Positions 12,301 through 25,464 of a DNA stretch of 64,000 nucleotides are shown in pieces (position 1 is the first letter of the stretch; each line of letters starts with the position of its first letter). A program made the translations under genes and the position numbers. The notes beneath the pieces were generated by a model. That model saw only the letters and a list, made by a program, of their open reading frames with translations. It was not told the DNA's origin and did no database searches. Source of the DNA: Syngnathus acus (Eukaryota > Chordata > Actinopteri > Syngnathiformes > Syngnathidae); the NCBI RefSeq assembly GCF_901709675.1, contig NC_051092.1, forward strand, positions 10,496,491 to 10,560,490. The letters run 5' to 3'.

Positions 12301-15300
12301 TTATTGGACAGGACAGGCGCTGGCATCCTGGGGCTGCCTGCTCACTGCTGGCCTTTCACAGAGCTGCCCTTTTCATCCACACGTGTTAAACGCTCTGCCG
12401 GAGCGGGGGAAGGTGGGAGGGAGGGAGGCTTTTGGTGAGAACAAGGGACAGAAAGGAAGAGCTAGATGGGGTTAGTGAGAAGGGGAGCCTACAGCTGTTT
12501 GAAAAGTGCACACTGCTCTTTCAAGATAAGCCTTTTTTCTCTGGTCCTCTTTCTCTATGTTGCAAAGATGCTCACCCCTGCCCCAAGGCCCTGTTCTTTT
12601 CTTCTGAGTTGGAACTAAAAGGTAGCGATTAATCGGGTATGCCTGAACCGTAACATTTGCCAATTCAACTTTGGAAAAACAAAAAGGACATTTCAATCAA
12701 CTTACCAGTTTTATTAAATTATGCAGAGCAATGGTGCAAATCGGGCATGGGCAACTTGAATGATGCACCGTGCTGCAATTTTTCACTGTACTAAGGTCAC
12801 ACATTGTGACATTCATTTTCAAAAACCTTTTGATACTAATTGAAAGGCATTTTTTTCTTGAAAATATTCCAAAACCCAGTGTTTGAAAAGGCAGATATCA
12901 ACAATTATTATTTTTGAATATACATAAACACACCTTTTAGTTAACTAAGTATCAGTTCACATGATAAGCAGGATTTCATTAATGAACTGGTTAAAAAAAA
13001 AGACATTGGCTTGATGAACCGGTTAGTCACACGTTTTATCCTTCTTGATGCTGGAAGGCTTTGGCAAAAAAAAAAAATTCTTAGTGGCTTTGCTTGTGAC
13101 TGTTTTGTTCAAAGCAAGGCATTATTGGATTGGTCTATGTAGAAATATGAAAGGCCTTATTGGTCACGGAGCCGATATTCCACATCAGTAGAGTTAGCAC
13201 TTGGTGTGAAAAAAAAGAATAAATCCCATACTCATCCTAAAGCACTTCAGTCCCCAGGCATTCAGCAGATATCTGGATGACATCATCAGCTACAGATGGG
13301 AGCTTGAAGAGGGGAAGCCCAACCCACTTCGGGAGGAGTCCTTTGAAAACTTGCCCCCTCGCACTCAGGTTGAACTGCTGCACCGTCTCTGCGATTATCG
13401 GCTGGATGCTGCTGATGTCTTTGACCTGCTGAAGGTAAAACCACAACATGTTTGTCATGTTTTCAAAGTTCTACGTGTCATTTTCGCCCCCACAAAAAAT
13501 ACACTCAAGATTGTAAATGATATCCAATATTTTTGCGATGGCAGTCACGTGGAAAATGTTCCTTCTCAGGATTGTCTCCTTCATGCATTTCATTATTATT
13601 ATCATCCACTTCTGTAAAGGACTGCAAGGACCAAATTATGTCCAAAATTGAGTGAATTAATGCTTTCCTTGGCCCCCATCAGGGTCTGGATGCAGACAGT
13701 CTGCGGGTAGAACCCCTTGGGCAAGATGGAAATGGAGCCCTCTACTGGTATTTTTATGGCACCCGTATGTACAAAGAAGAGATATTCATGAGAAAAGTGG
13801 AGAAAATCAGGTAAATGCCTCGCCGTAGTCTCCTTTTCCTTATGAAAAACAGGTCATTAGTTCATCCCCCTTGTAGTAATTTTAAATTCGTGCTAATTGA
13901 TCATATTGGGACCTAGGCTTTTAAAGGATTCAATTCAATTGATGTGGTCTTCCTTACAGTGAAAATCCTGAGTTAACATTAACAGAGAAAAAGAAAAGAG
14001 GAAGACCACCAAAGAAAAAAAGAATGGAAGACTCTGAGCTAAGGTGATTTTTTTACAATTGTTTATTTCAATATAACAGGCAGAACTTGTACATCTGGTT
14101 GCATATATTGCACAGATGCCTTTGTCTAAAGGAAACTGCTGTTGATGGTTCCACAGCTGTCTATTGCCATGTGGCCATCAATTGCAAAGTTTTGTCAAGA
14201 GTCTGTGCAGTTGTAGAACATAAAAAAAAATGAATTAGATAGAAATTGCAGGCAAATTACATGACCTGCTCAGAATAATATCTGATTATCTTTGGTGACT
14301 TTTTGAGGCATTTCTCCAAATAAATATTAATGTGACTGTATAATTTAAAGAAACAGATGTCCAATTAAGTCTTCAAATGACACTGAGCAGCCACAACAAC
14401 GTTACCACCTGCGATTGTGCCTGTTCGAGGCTTATAATGCTCAATTTTAACAATGCAGCTTATTCTTGTTTGCAACAATGGGGATTCTCGTTAATAAGGC
14501 ATTGCCCTACCACCCAGCTGAGTCACAGTGAAAGGGATAAAAATTTAATAAAGAAAATTAAATGTTAGCATATAAATACTTTAAAATATAGGTCTTGTTT
14601 TTTGATGAGCAGGATGAACAGCAAGCAATCATTGATAAGTAAAAAGTTTATTTGTGCCATCTTAAATGACAACTTACTTGAGTATTGAGCACAAAAAAAC
14701 ATTGCCTAGTCTCTTGTAAACATTTATGATTAGGTACCGTCGAGCGCTGAACTCCACAGCCATATTGGATGTGGCTCAGACAGGCTGGGTGTGGTCCAAG
14801 CTGCTTTGATAATTGGTTTCTATTCTCACATCTTCCTCTTTTTATAATTTCAATGGTGACTTTGCTAGCCAATCAAATGCTGTTATCTTAGTCCATGGCT
14901 GTCAAACCAGGTATTGGCAGTTTTGGCTTTGTGGACAAGGGCCAAATCCTCCCGGAAAATTTAATCATCTCCAAATAGATCGTCGGCAGCAGGAAGTGCT
15001 CTAAAGTTTCTTGGTGATAAAAGACCACGGAGCAATAGAAATAAATAACATGGCTCTCCAGCTCAACACTGGACTTAAAGCTGTTTTTCCAGTTATTTTT
15101 CAGACTCTGGGACCTTGATTCCCTAGTAAAATGCAAGATTGACTTTAATCTAAAAAGAGGTCTGTGTACCAACCAGTACTTTTTCTACTTAGCCTAGCCC
15201 AGACACTTCCGATGTTGTTTTTGTTTCAGGAATGGCTTGCCACATTGAAGCTGTAGCTCATGTCATGTAAATGTCCGTATGTGACAAAGCAGCCTCATCC

Positions 15301-18300
15301 AGTCCTTATGAAGATCCCCCAGATTTATGAATCACTGTTGCGTGACGATCCTCTCACTTGCTGTGTCATATTTGTCTTTTTAGTGAGGCAGAAAGTGAAG
15401 AGGATACAGAAAATGGAATGGAAGATATAGCTCCTGCGAAAGGTGAAATATATATGTGCAGTACATTAACAGCGATCTATTTGTTGTTATTTTTTTGGAA
15501 CCTGTTTTACCAACTGCCTTTGTGCTTTTGGCTCCCAGTAGGTTGTCAGCGAGGTACCTGGTCCCTTGTGTGCGAAACAGAAGAACAGTGGGTTAACTTG
15601 GCAGAAAGCATTAAGGATAAACTGTCTCCCCAAGACCGGCATCTCTACCGTGTCATCAGCCAGAATTTTCTGCCTGAGATACGCAGCATGATTGAACACA
15701 AGGTCAGATACCAAAGAATTAATACCATTTGTTTGCTTACCATTAGTGTTTCACAAGGTCTGTACTCTTAAGCATTCATATGACAATTCAATATTATCTG
15801 TATTTATGTTCGTAGTTACTATATGGGAATTGGTTAAATTTCTAGACAAATAATAGCGTGAAAGACATATTTTTTGGCGGCCGTTTTCTTTAACTCGCTG
15901 ATCGTCATCGGCTCCAAGGTCCTGATTTTGTAAAGCCTTGTATTACAACCTTACAAGCACCACAATCAATGAACTCAAAAGCCTGCTGTGCAGTGCTTCA
16001 AGGTCTACTTAAGGCAAATAAAACGCCATCCAATTCTTCATTCAAGCAGAATGCAACATACTGCATGACAGTGAGCTTACATACACAATGTAAAGCCACA
16101 TACACCAGCCCTGTATTTTGCACCTGTCCATTCCCATCATACTATATGCAAGTACCACCAACTGCTGCCACGGAAAGTGAGCCTCTTTACACTGAGCTAG
16201 GAGATGAAAAATAATCTAGTTGTCAAGAGGTCATTTGCAACTGACAAAAGAGGAGTACGGGTATGTCTTCATTGCTGTGCACTTGGCACATACTAAACAT
16301 TTTCTTGACTCATTGTATACTAAGGCTGGTCAAAAACATCGAAATGGGACACATTCTCAGGATTCTCTTCAGTGCGTCAAGATAACTGAAATCACATACT
16401 GAGTATCATTTAATATTAACCAAAGAGAATATAATTCTTCAAATCTCTTGCATATTTTTCTGGTTCAATCAGCAGGCGATCCTATGAACTGCCTTAATTA
16501 TTTTTAATTCTTTGTATTTGTGTAAAGAGATGTTGACTTATTCTCGTATTCTCTTTAATGTCAAGTCAGTATAGTACTGTTTCTAGATTTTATTAGATAA
16601 TGAAGGCTTTATGCCCCCTCCCTTATTTTCTTTCATGTCAAATCAGTACAGTACTGTTTTCGATTGTATCAGAATTTTGAAGAAGGCTTTAGTCTTTTTA
16701 CTCCCATATCAATTAGTCACTAATCACTAAATTTAGCCACAGTGTTGCTCAGTCAGCTGCATTAAAGACACTTGCTGTTAAGGCTCACAAATCATGCACA
16801 CCATGGATGCAGTACCACTTCCGCTTTATTGAATATATTTTTTTGGTCTACGTTTGCACATAACGTGTCTGTTAGTTGGAAGAGTGAGGGCGGTTCCACA
16901 CATGCAGACTTGTCAAATACAGAGTCTTAGATTTTTTAATCCACCCCTGCATGTGTCTTGAGCTGCAGTCAACAGTCATATGATGGACAGTGACAGCAGG
17001 CAGAGGCTCACCTTGAGGCAGGATGAAGCCTCTTGAATGACAGCTTTGTTGTGCTGCGAGATCCTCTCAGCCTAAGTGGTTACACTGGAGGTCATCTTGC
17101 TTGTGCTTCTTCAATAGATAATAGTCGATGCTGTTTGCTATATTTTATTATGTTATGTCATATTATATGTGTTTTAAAATTACGGTATATCATACAGTAA
17201 TTACATTGTATAACATTTTATTCGGATTATTATGAATTGTGGCATTTCCCCAATGCTTTACTTAAGAGGCAGCAATACAACAGAGCAGACTTGATCAGTT
17301 CTGGAACAGCTGCTTTTGTTTTTGTGCTTGCTTCCTTTTTTTGGTCATGTACACCCCCACACATCCTTCATTGTCTTCCTCTCATGTTTTCACTCCCCCA
17401 CCTGCATATGTGCAGTTTTTAGATGTCTCTAAATGTACTTCATAAGAAGCCCCTACTTTGACTGGCTTGTGAGTTGACAGGTTTGTCTTGGTTCTCTGAT
17501 GAAAATTGACAAGAGATGCACAGTGTCTCTCAATTTAGACAGACTTTTGAAAGATTTGTTAAGAACTTGACTTTGGCTTAGTTACTATGTTACTATGTAC
17601 AGACTATATTTCAGTATAAAATCTAGGAGACAGGAGTCTACTCACTCTCTTTGTATGGAGGACACGCGGTTAGATATATATTTTGTCTGATGCAGCTTGG
17701 CTGTCACCCCCAGGGAGATGTGAGGGAATGTTGGCATCTTAAGCGAGAAGGGGGAACTGGGGGAGGAAAAACCAAAGCCAGTGACCTCTCAATACTCGTG
17801 GCTCCTTCACCCAAACCCCCGGGGCCTCACAGTTATCTTTCTTGGGTGGTTTTCTGTTCGTCTTGAAGGCTCAATAACTTTTGTTGATTTTATTTCCTGG
17901 TATTTTCATGAGGCTATCGTACCAAATTAGGATTTTGGGGGTTTATCAGTCGGTTTGTGTAAACGATAACCTATTTGATCATAGAACGGAGCAATATCGC
18001 TCTTTAAATAACAGTATATGTTGGGTTTATGTTTTTTTCATTTTATTTATTTAAAAGAGAACAGTTTATGTTAACATTTCATGTAAGGATGCTGGATAAT
18101 CTCGGTTGGCTAGTTTCAATTTGTCATCCCTTGGCAGGTTGTAATATTGTACGAGTACTTTTGTACCGTTTAGATCGGGGGTGTCAAACTAATTTTTGTT
18201 GCGGGCCACATCGCTTCTTCCAAAGACTTCTAAACTTAAGTCTCATATTCATCTTTTGATCTGAAGCCCAAATGTCTTGAGTATACAACAAAAACAAGTA

Positions 18301-21300
18301 GACCTTGCTGTTCCAATACTTTGTCACTTTAATCATAAATTCAACATCTAATACAATCGAAAAGCAGTCTTGAACGTTTAACTCTTGTTTCAGGAGCGCG
18401 AGCAGAAACAGAAGCTTGAGGATCCAACTCCATTCCGTGCATCACAGCGTTTCTCTGAAAAACACATGAGCCAAGAGGAGGCATGTGTGATTTTTCTCTA
18501 CTGCAGCAGTAATGGAGTATACCTTTGTCATACCGTTGTCATTTTTCTGTGCATGCTGTCCACTTGTGAATAGAGCCGCTGTCTGTCAGTCTCTGATGTT
18601 CGTGTTTCTTTATACGCAGGATAATGTGGATGCCACAGTTGAGTTTGAGAAGCGAAATGATGAAGAGCTGGACAGGCAGGTCTTGCTGGCCGAACAGAGG
18701 CGAGAAGAAGAAAGGCTTCAGCAGGAACAACGACAGCGAGAGAAAATGGAGAAGATCAAAGCTGTGGAAGGTACGATGGTTAGAACACAGAAGGGGAGAA
18801 GCCAAAGGCCATTGTCGATATACGAGTTTTCAAAACAAAGTTCATTCACTTGTGGACTCTCCACAATGAACATTGATGCCAAACATAAATTTCAAGCTAA
18901 TTTTAAGCAATGATTTCACAGTGTTTTGTCATAGACCTATCATCATCAATGAATACGCCGCCGTGGTGGAATTGTAACAAATAGATCAAGAGCACCCTTC
19001 AAGAAGGCTTCCACATGTCCTTCACTCTAATTTTGTGTTTAACTTTGAAGCTTGAAAAGCCGTCAAAGGATAGTACAGTACCATCGGCTCATTGTGATTT
19101 GAACAGGCAAAATTTATGATCCTACATGATCACTCTGCCGCTCTCTCCTTCATCTGTCAAGGGTTAATGACCTGATTGTGTTTGAGTTGAGCAGCTTTAT
19201 TAATGTATTATAGATGAACTGCTAGACTTGGGCTGTTCTGTGTGGATCACACATGTGGAATCCTCCCTCGAACATCTTTAATCCAAACGACGGGGAGCTT
19301 GGCTGGGCTGGGATGCCTTTCATGTTAAAAAAAAAAAAAGTGGCGATTCATGTGCTCTTTCTGCTCCGTATTTGATTCTGTTCCTTTTCCATCTGGGCTC
19401 CATATAATCGAAGCCAGTTCTTACGGCAATGGCCAAGGCATCTACCCTTTCTGCAGCCTCAATTTTCAGCATGTGACATCAAGATGCTAAAGGCGAAATG
19501 TGTTTTTTGTTCAGCTGGCATTATTTCTCTGATGTGACAGTTGGTTGTTCCTCTTTCTCTCTTTCTCGGCCCTATGCTGATTGCATTTCTTGCCCTCTTC
19601 CTCTGTCTTTCTCTCTCGCGGCCTCTCTTTCTCTCACTCTCCTATGACATTCTCTTGGTCTTAGAGCGGGCCAGGAGAAGGAAGATGCGAGAGGAAAAGG
19701 CCTACCTGTTGTCTGTAGGAAAAGACCTACCACCAGAACTTCTGAATTTAGAGCCGTCTTCACCAGTTCTCAGAACACGGACTACTAAGGAATTGTATGA
19801 GGATTTTATGTTACAAATTATTCATTTGCATACAATTTGAATATTAATAACTTGGAGTGTCAATGTGATGTCTTTCAGCTTTGACATGGAAGATGACTAC
19901 ACAGGTCTATACAAAGGTATGCGTCCAGGGAATTTGCTTAGTGTCTGAACGATTGTCATCTCTGACCTCTACTCTCCCTTCCTAGTGCTGGAGGCCTTGA
20001 AGGCTCATAAAGATGCTTGGCCTTTCTTAGAACCTGTGGATGACTCCTATGCCCCCAATTACCATGACATAATACAGGTACAAAATCCCTATCGTGATCA
20101 CTTGAATGTAGAATGTGTCAGTTCGTCAAAAAAAACCTTTTTTATTTTTTTTATCTCAGACTCCCATGGACCTTTCCACCATTGACAGGAAACTCAATGA
20201 TGGCGAATATGTTGCAAAGGAGGAGTTTATTTCTGATGTGAAGCTCATATTTAAAAACTGTATTGAGTACAACGGAGAAGATAGTGGTAAGTATGATTTT
20301 TTTATTCACTTACCCACACCATGCCAAGCAGTAAACCAGAGTTGGCTATGACAGCCCAAAAGAAAGAAACATACTCAATGTTGAAATGGGCTAGGTCCAG
20401 GGCAGCCTTGACAGTGATTAATGAAGAATGATTGAGCAATGCTCCAATGCTCAGGAGGAGCTGAGCCCTGCAGTGCCAGAGAGACATTCCATTCCTAAAC
20501 CCCCTTCTAGAGCTATTCATCCTTGGGGAATACTTTCCCTTGGGATGGGGGTGAGTGGGAGTGGTGATGGACCACGGTAGATGGGAGTTTATAGAAGGAG
20601 CAGGGGTCAACATATGCCCTCTGACCTATTGGAATGATCAGCATTGGCCTGAAAACAGTCTGTATGCAGGAGAATCTGTAAGCTGTTGTGTATTTGTGTT
20701 TTCTACATGCTTTTTTTGTGAGTCTAAATAAAATTTCTGCCCCCCCTCCCCAGAATACACTGTAATGGCACAGTCTCTCGAACGCTGTTTTAACCGGGCC
20801 CAATTAAAACACTTGCCATCAGAGGAGGGTGATACTGATGAAGAATTCTACATCAGCAAAGAAGACAAGGAGCGCAAGGAGAAAAAGCGAAATCGTAGCA
20901 GTAAACATTTGGGACCTGAAAGTCTAATCAAGGCGACTCAGGATGTTCAGCGTAAACGAAGTGTGCAGGGAGGCAAAGGCCAAATGCTGTTGGAGGACAA
21001 GGTCCTCAAGCCAGTTCGACCACTTACACATTCTCATTGGGGCTTTCCTCCAAGCCAGCAACACCGACATGGCGACATCAAGGGCATGTACCTTCCAGAA
21101 CAATGGGTATATTTTGATCCGTATCAATGTTTGATTTTATTTGTTTCCAAAAACTGCCACTTAAATTTTCTTTTCATCCGGCCAGTTACATCGTCCTCAT
21201 GGTCCGCACATGTATGCTCATAGAATGGGCACGGATCCCCGTTTTGCCTTCCCAGGTCACATTCCAAGGCATGGAGGCCCTGGCTTGACTCGTATGCAGC

Positions 21301-24300
21301 ACGACTTGAACATGCAGGTACAAAGTCCTTGTACACTTATGGTATATCATATTTATGTGGAAAATGTCTGGTCATCGCAGTATGTTGGTTCTTTTACATT
21401 AAAGCTTTTTTGAATATTAATGGTAAATCAAAATCAATTGGACAAAAAAATAGGAAGAAGTGGAAATGAATTAAAGTGACTTTGGTTTTACTTTCAGCAT
21501 CCTATGGGCCATAGGTATCCAATAGGCCCTGATGGTAACCAGCCTCTTCCCCAGCAGCAGCACCCCTATATGGGTCCAACACATGGCCCATCTCTGGGCC
21601 CCCGTCCAATGGCCCTTCAACTGAGACCTCCTCCTGAAGCCAGCATATACCCAGCCCATTACCGTCCAGAGAGCCACACGATGCACCCAATGGGGAACCA
21701 GTTGTCAGGACCTCAACAGCACAATTACACAGGCATGAGCTCTCCTGGTATGGTACGCTCTAACATGTGGACTAGTTTGAATCACCACTGTCCAGAGAGA
21801 CCTAGTGGAATGCACATGCAAGAAGACCCTAGTTTGGTCAATCAGCACAACCTGAGTTATGGAGGAGTGCCACCTCCAGTGGGACATAAACCATGGCCGG
21901 AAGCTGCCGGATATCCCCATCCTCCTCTAAATTCACAATATCAAAAGTCTGCAGCAGTGGCCAGCCCCCCAGGCTCTGTGCAGCAACGCCCTCCCTTAAC
22001 CCACCCGGACCCCTCCACCAAGATGCGGTTAGCCTCTATGTTGGAAAGTCCAGAAATGCTAGCTCTACAGCAGCTGTCTGCCTCTTCCAGACCTCCCGTT
22101 GGTTCCCCCCATCGCGACATGGGCCACTTTCAACAGTCCAAGCCCCCCTCAGGGGTTGGCAGCGTCCCAACTTGTCCCTCTCAGCAGCCTCCCCCAGCCC
22201 CTGAGGTTCAGCTGCTGCGTCCTGCTGGAGACAAAGGGCCAGACAGCCAGTCTTCCCCACAGACAGACATTCAGCCCAAAGGTAGATCTGACCCAAGTGC
22301 TTTTTTTTTTGGTTTGTTTATGCCGCTTCTTATAACCTGAAAACAATCTAATCTGGTATTTTACAGTAACGACTCAGAACAGCTATAGGTCATCAGCATT
22401 TGTCCCTTCAATTCAAATTATTTCTCATAGTAAGAGCTAAATTGAGTATTCAAATGCTCGATTGAATGCCTTGCGCTTTGCTTTGAGTACAAAATAACTG
22501 GCATGTCACCAGTTATGTTTATTCAATCAGATAGTCAACTCAAGAACTACGTATTACTAATGTAATTGTGTAATTTATTGCATTGTTAATCCAATATATA
22601 TTTTTAATACAAAAGTCTTTTACACAGTATACATGAACTGGAACTAAGGCAGTACTGTGCCAGTACATAGCTTGAACGTGGGTTATATTAGAAAAACTAA
22701 ATTGAGGTTTGGCAATTGCTGAGTGCCACTGTGCACATAGCTTTGCTTCTTTCTTACTTGTAAAAAGAAAGCAATTATTAAAGTTCAATACAAATGTAAA
22801 TTGTTAAATGTATTTTTAGACATATGATCTCTAAATTTGATTGCTCTGTACATAAAATGTATCAAATATGACCGATGGGATCCATACTTTATGGTGATCG
22901 TCTACTTCCGCTTGTGTTTATGTCCATTCCGTTTTTGTTGACAGGACCACCCGAAAACAAAGCGAGTATCAAAGACATTTCCAATGAACCTCCTTCATCA
23001 GAGAACACTGTTTCAGTTAACCAAGAGCACCCATCCATTCCAAACCCTACTCAACACCACAGTGGGCCAGCAGAGGGATTGCACAGCCCTCAACAACCTC
23101 AGGAAAATGTGCCTGGAGAAAAACTGAAGTCAGAGAGTGGAGCAGAGTGCCTTATGCAGGAAGTAGGTGGCCAACTTCAAAATAATGGTCACACTTCTGT
23201 GCCCTTGCACTTCCATGTTAGTAATAAGAATTCTAAGAATCCATATCCACTTACCACTGCTCAGCATGCACAGAGCAGTCCTCTCCAGAGCCCTGCACTT
23301 GTTCAGCAGTGTGCGTCACCATCTTTGAATGCCACATCCGACTGCAACTCGCCACAACGGCATGAGCAGAATGTTCGAAAACAACACCAGCAACATCCAA
23401 CCCAAGAAATTTTAAATAGGACAGCACCTCACAACCACTGTCAGCACTCGCCTCCACAGATGCCCCTGAATATGACACAACTCCAAGCTCCACATATCAC
23501 GCAAAGCACTCAGAGCAACTCTATACGTAGCATTTCACATGGTGTCTTACAGAGAACCCAACCTGGACCCCCTCATCCAACCCCTCTCACCGCTCTGCCA
23601 CCCAGCCACCCTCCTCCACATTTACCCTCCCAGCCAAGCCCAGCAGAGCATGGAGATCAAACACCGCGCGAACCTGCAAGTTGGCGAGACACCGAAGGTC
23701 CACATGCAATGAAATTTGACTTTTCTAATACTGCTTATAAACAACAGCAGGCGTTTATTCCAAACCATCACAGAACCCAAACGGTGGGCAGTAATCCAGG
23801 TGTGCAGGCAGAAAGCGTGCGAGCACCTCCTCATAATGCTGCCATGCCTCCTCATTCCCAAGAAAATGGAGACATGGGTCCATACACCATAGAGAACCCT
23901 CCACATCCACAGTATAGCCAGACAAGCATGAGCAGGCATTCTTCACATCACCCTTATTACATGCAGAACCTCAACCCCCTCCAGAGTACCCAAGACCATT
24001 CCAGGTACCACCAGCAACAAAGAACTGTGTATTCAATTCACATGCCTGGCCCTCAGCATCTCCATGCCCACACCAACATGTACCCGCCACCGCCGTTCCA
24101 GCAGGAACAGTATTACACCCGACCGCAGGCCCATAATTTTGTTAACAGTAGAGGTGCTTATCCTTCAGAGGGTTGGCAGCCATCTCATCAGCCCATGCTG
24201 CCTACAACCTACCTGCCCGCATCCAGTGCAAAAGGAAACAATCAGGCCAATGAGGGGTGTGTGTCACCCAAAGCCTCTGAGGGCTCCGCTATAGTGAGTT

Positions 24301-25464
24301 TGTTGTCCCCCGAAGCCGGGTCAGTCTCTGGAGGCTTGGAGGAGAGCAAATGGGAAAGCAGAAACAGTGGAAGTGATAGCCCAGCCAAACGCAGTCGCAC
24401 TAAGGGGAACTTGGAGCAGCCTGACAGTCCAAAAGAAATCCTGGACCTTGATAGCCACAACGCCGCCACTCGCCGTCATAGCAACCAGTCGCTCGCCTCC
24501 ACTGCACACATTCCTCCTGGCTTTATGTATGACACCCGCACTGTGCGCCCGCCAATGCATCCAGGCGGTGCTCCACCGTCCCACTGTGGAGTTGGGAGTG
24601 GAGCCCTTTACTCTAGACCACCATACCAAGATGCAGGACGATTTAGTGTGCAGAGACCTCACCCACACCTGATGGAAGCTCTTCAGCGGCCCCAGCAGTT
24701 GCCTCTCTCCCCTGGTCAGATGCGCATGGCCATGTACCCTCACTCTGGTGGCCACTTTCAAAGTGTGATGATTCAGCAGAGAGGCTTGGCATCTGAAAAT
24801 GTCCTACACCCAGGGTAAAAAGATTTTCCTTTTCTCATAGCAAAAAAGCTAATCTCGAAAGGCAATTCTAGTTTTATCTGCGATAACCTTTGTCTTCGTC
24901 CCTAAAAAAACCTTGTTGTCATGCCATATTTTCGTTCATTTCGTGTGAGGCCGTTACCTGACTCACAAGATTTAAATTTGATTCAGTAAGACTCTCAAAA
25001 TGAACACCATAAACCTGATAACTTGTTTTCATGCATCACAGGCAACACGTGATGACTGCACCGGGTGGATCAAGCACCAAGCAAGTAAGTGTGACATATC
25101 CTCTGTGAGTGTTGTGGTCCTCACATTACATTGTACTTCAAATGGTTGTCCGAGTAGATCTTCCTTTTCATAATACTGTATAATATTGTCATCTATAAAT
25201 ACCGTAAGGTGCGATTGAGCTTTTAATGAAGTGTATTTTCATTCAATTGAGTGGAGCTCAAAAGGAAAAAGATTTTTTATAATCGACCACTGAGTTAGTC
25301 CCCTACATTTTTATGATGACAGTGATTCAGATGAGGACACAAAAAGGCACATTATAGTAGTACTGCAACATTTACTTCAAACATACACAACTACATGTTT
25401 AACTTGATCAACCTTATTTGTACCCTCACCCTCTTCGCCCCCTCGCTCCCTCTTTCAGGCGTAA
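3337..25464 (+). CDS. cecr2: CECR2, bromodomain chromatin-remodelling protein
   Basis: CECR2 is the non-ATPase subunit of the CERF ISWI remodeller (partner SMARCA1) and acts in the nucleus. I read 19 coding exons with matching phases: 3337-3456, 10640-10734, 13251-13434, 13683-13810, 13960-14043, 15384-15442, 15542-15702, 18394-18480, 18620-18770, 19665-19794, 19879-19916, 19986-20077, 20160-20286, 20754-21106, 21186-21317, 21498-22281, 22945-24814, 25042-25084 and 25459-25464, about 1547 aa (human about 1480). The N-terminus has the [16 protein letters not shown] motif of the DDT-like region. Exon 5 carries an AT-hook (RGRPPKKKR, near residue 190). A coiled, charged stretch spans exons 8-10. 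The bromodomain covers about residues 413-507 (exons 12-14), with [24 protein letters not shown] and the acetyl-lysine-binding Asn in EYN (about 481). The C-terminal half is rich in Pro, Gln and His and encoded mainly by exons 16 and 17. Exon 8 uses a GC donor, and the last exon adds one Ala codon before TAA, which is the least certain junction. Intron 2 holds a Penelope-like element; other introns show no further genes. Confidence 0.93.
10896..11844 (+). mobile_element. Penelope-like retroelement fragment with GIY-YIG domain
   Basis: The element sits in CECR2 intron 2. The frame 11175-11684 encodes the C-terminal endonuclease part of a Penelope-like element. It has [15 protein letters not shown] (the GIY-YIG core) followed by [11 protein letters not shown] and [16 protein letters not shown]. 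No reverse-transcriptase region is present, so the copy is 5'-truncated and not autonomous. It is bracketed by inverted repeats: 10896-11088 is the reverse complement of most of 11636-11844, with a gap of about 26 bases on the right copy. Terminal repeats of this kind, direct or inverted, are typical of Penelope-like insertions. It is not a host gene. Confidence 0.8.
18174..18365 (+). mobile_element. hAT-type element fragment
   Basis: It begins GGGGTGTCAAACTAATTTTT followed by a GCGGGCCACATCGC tract, nearly the same left end as the element pair at 39669 and 48488. It lies in the CECR2 intron immediately before exon 8. The right boundary is unclear, so only the left end is well supported. Confidence 0.5.
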
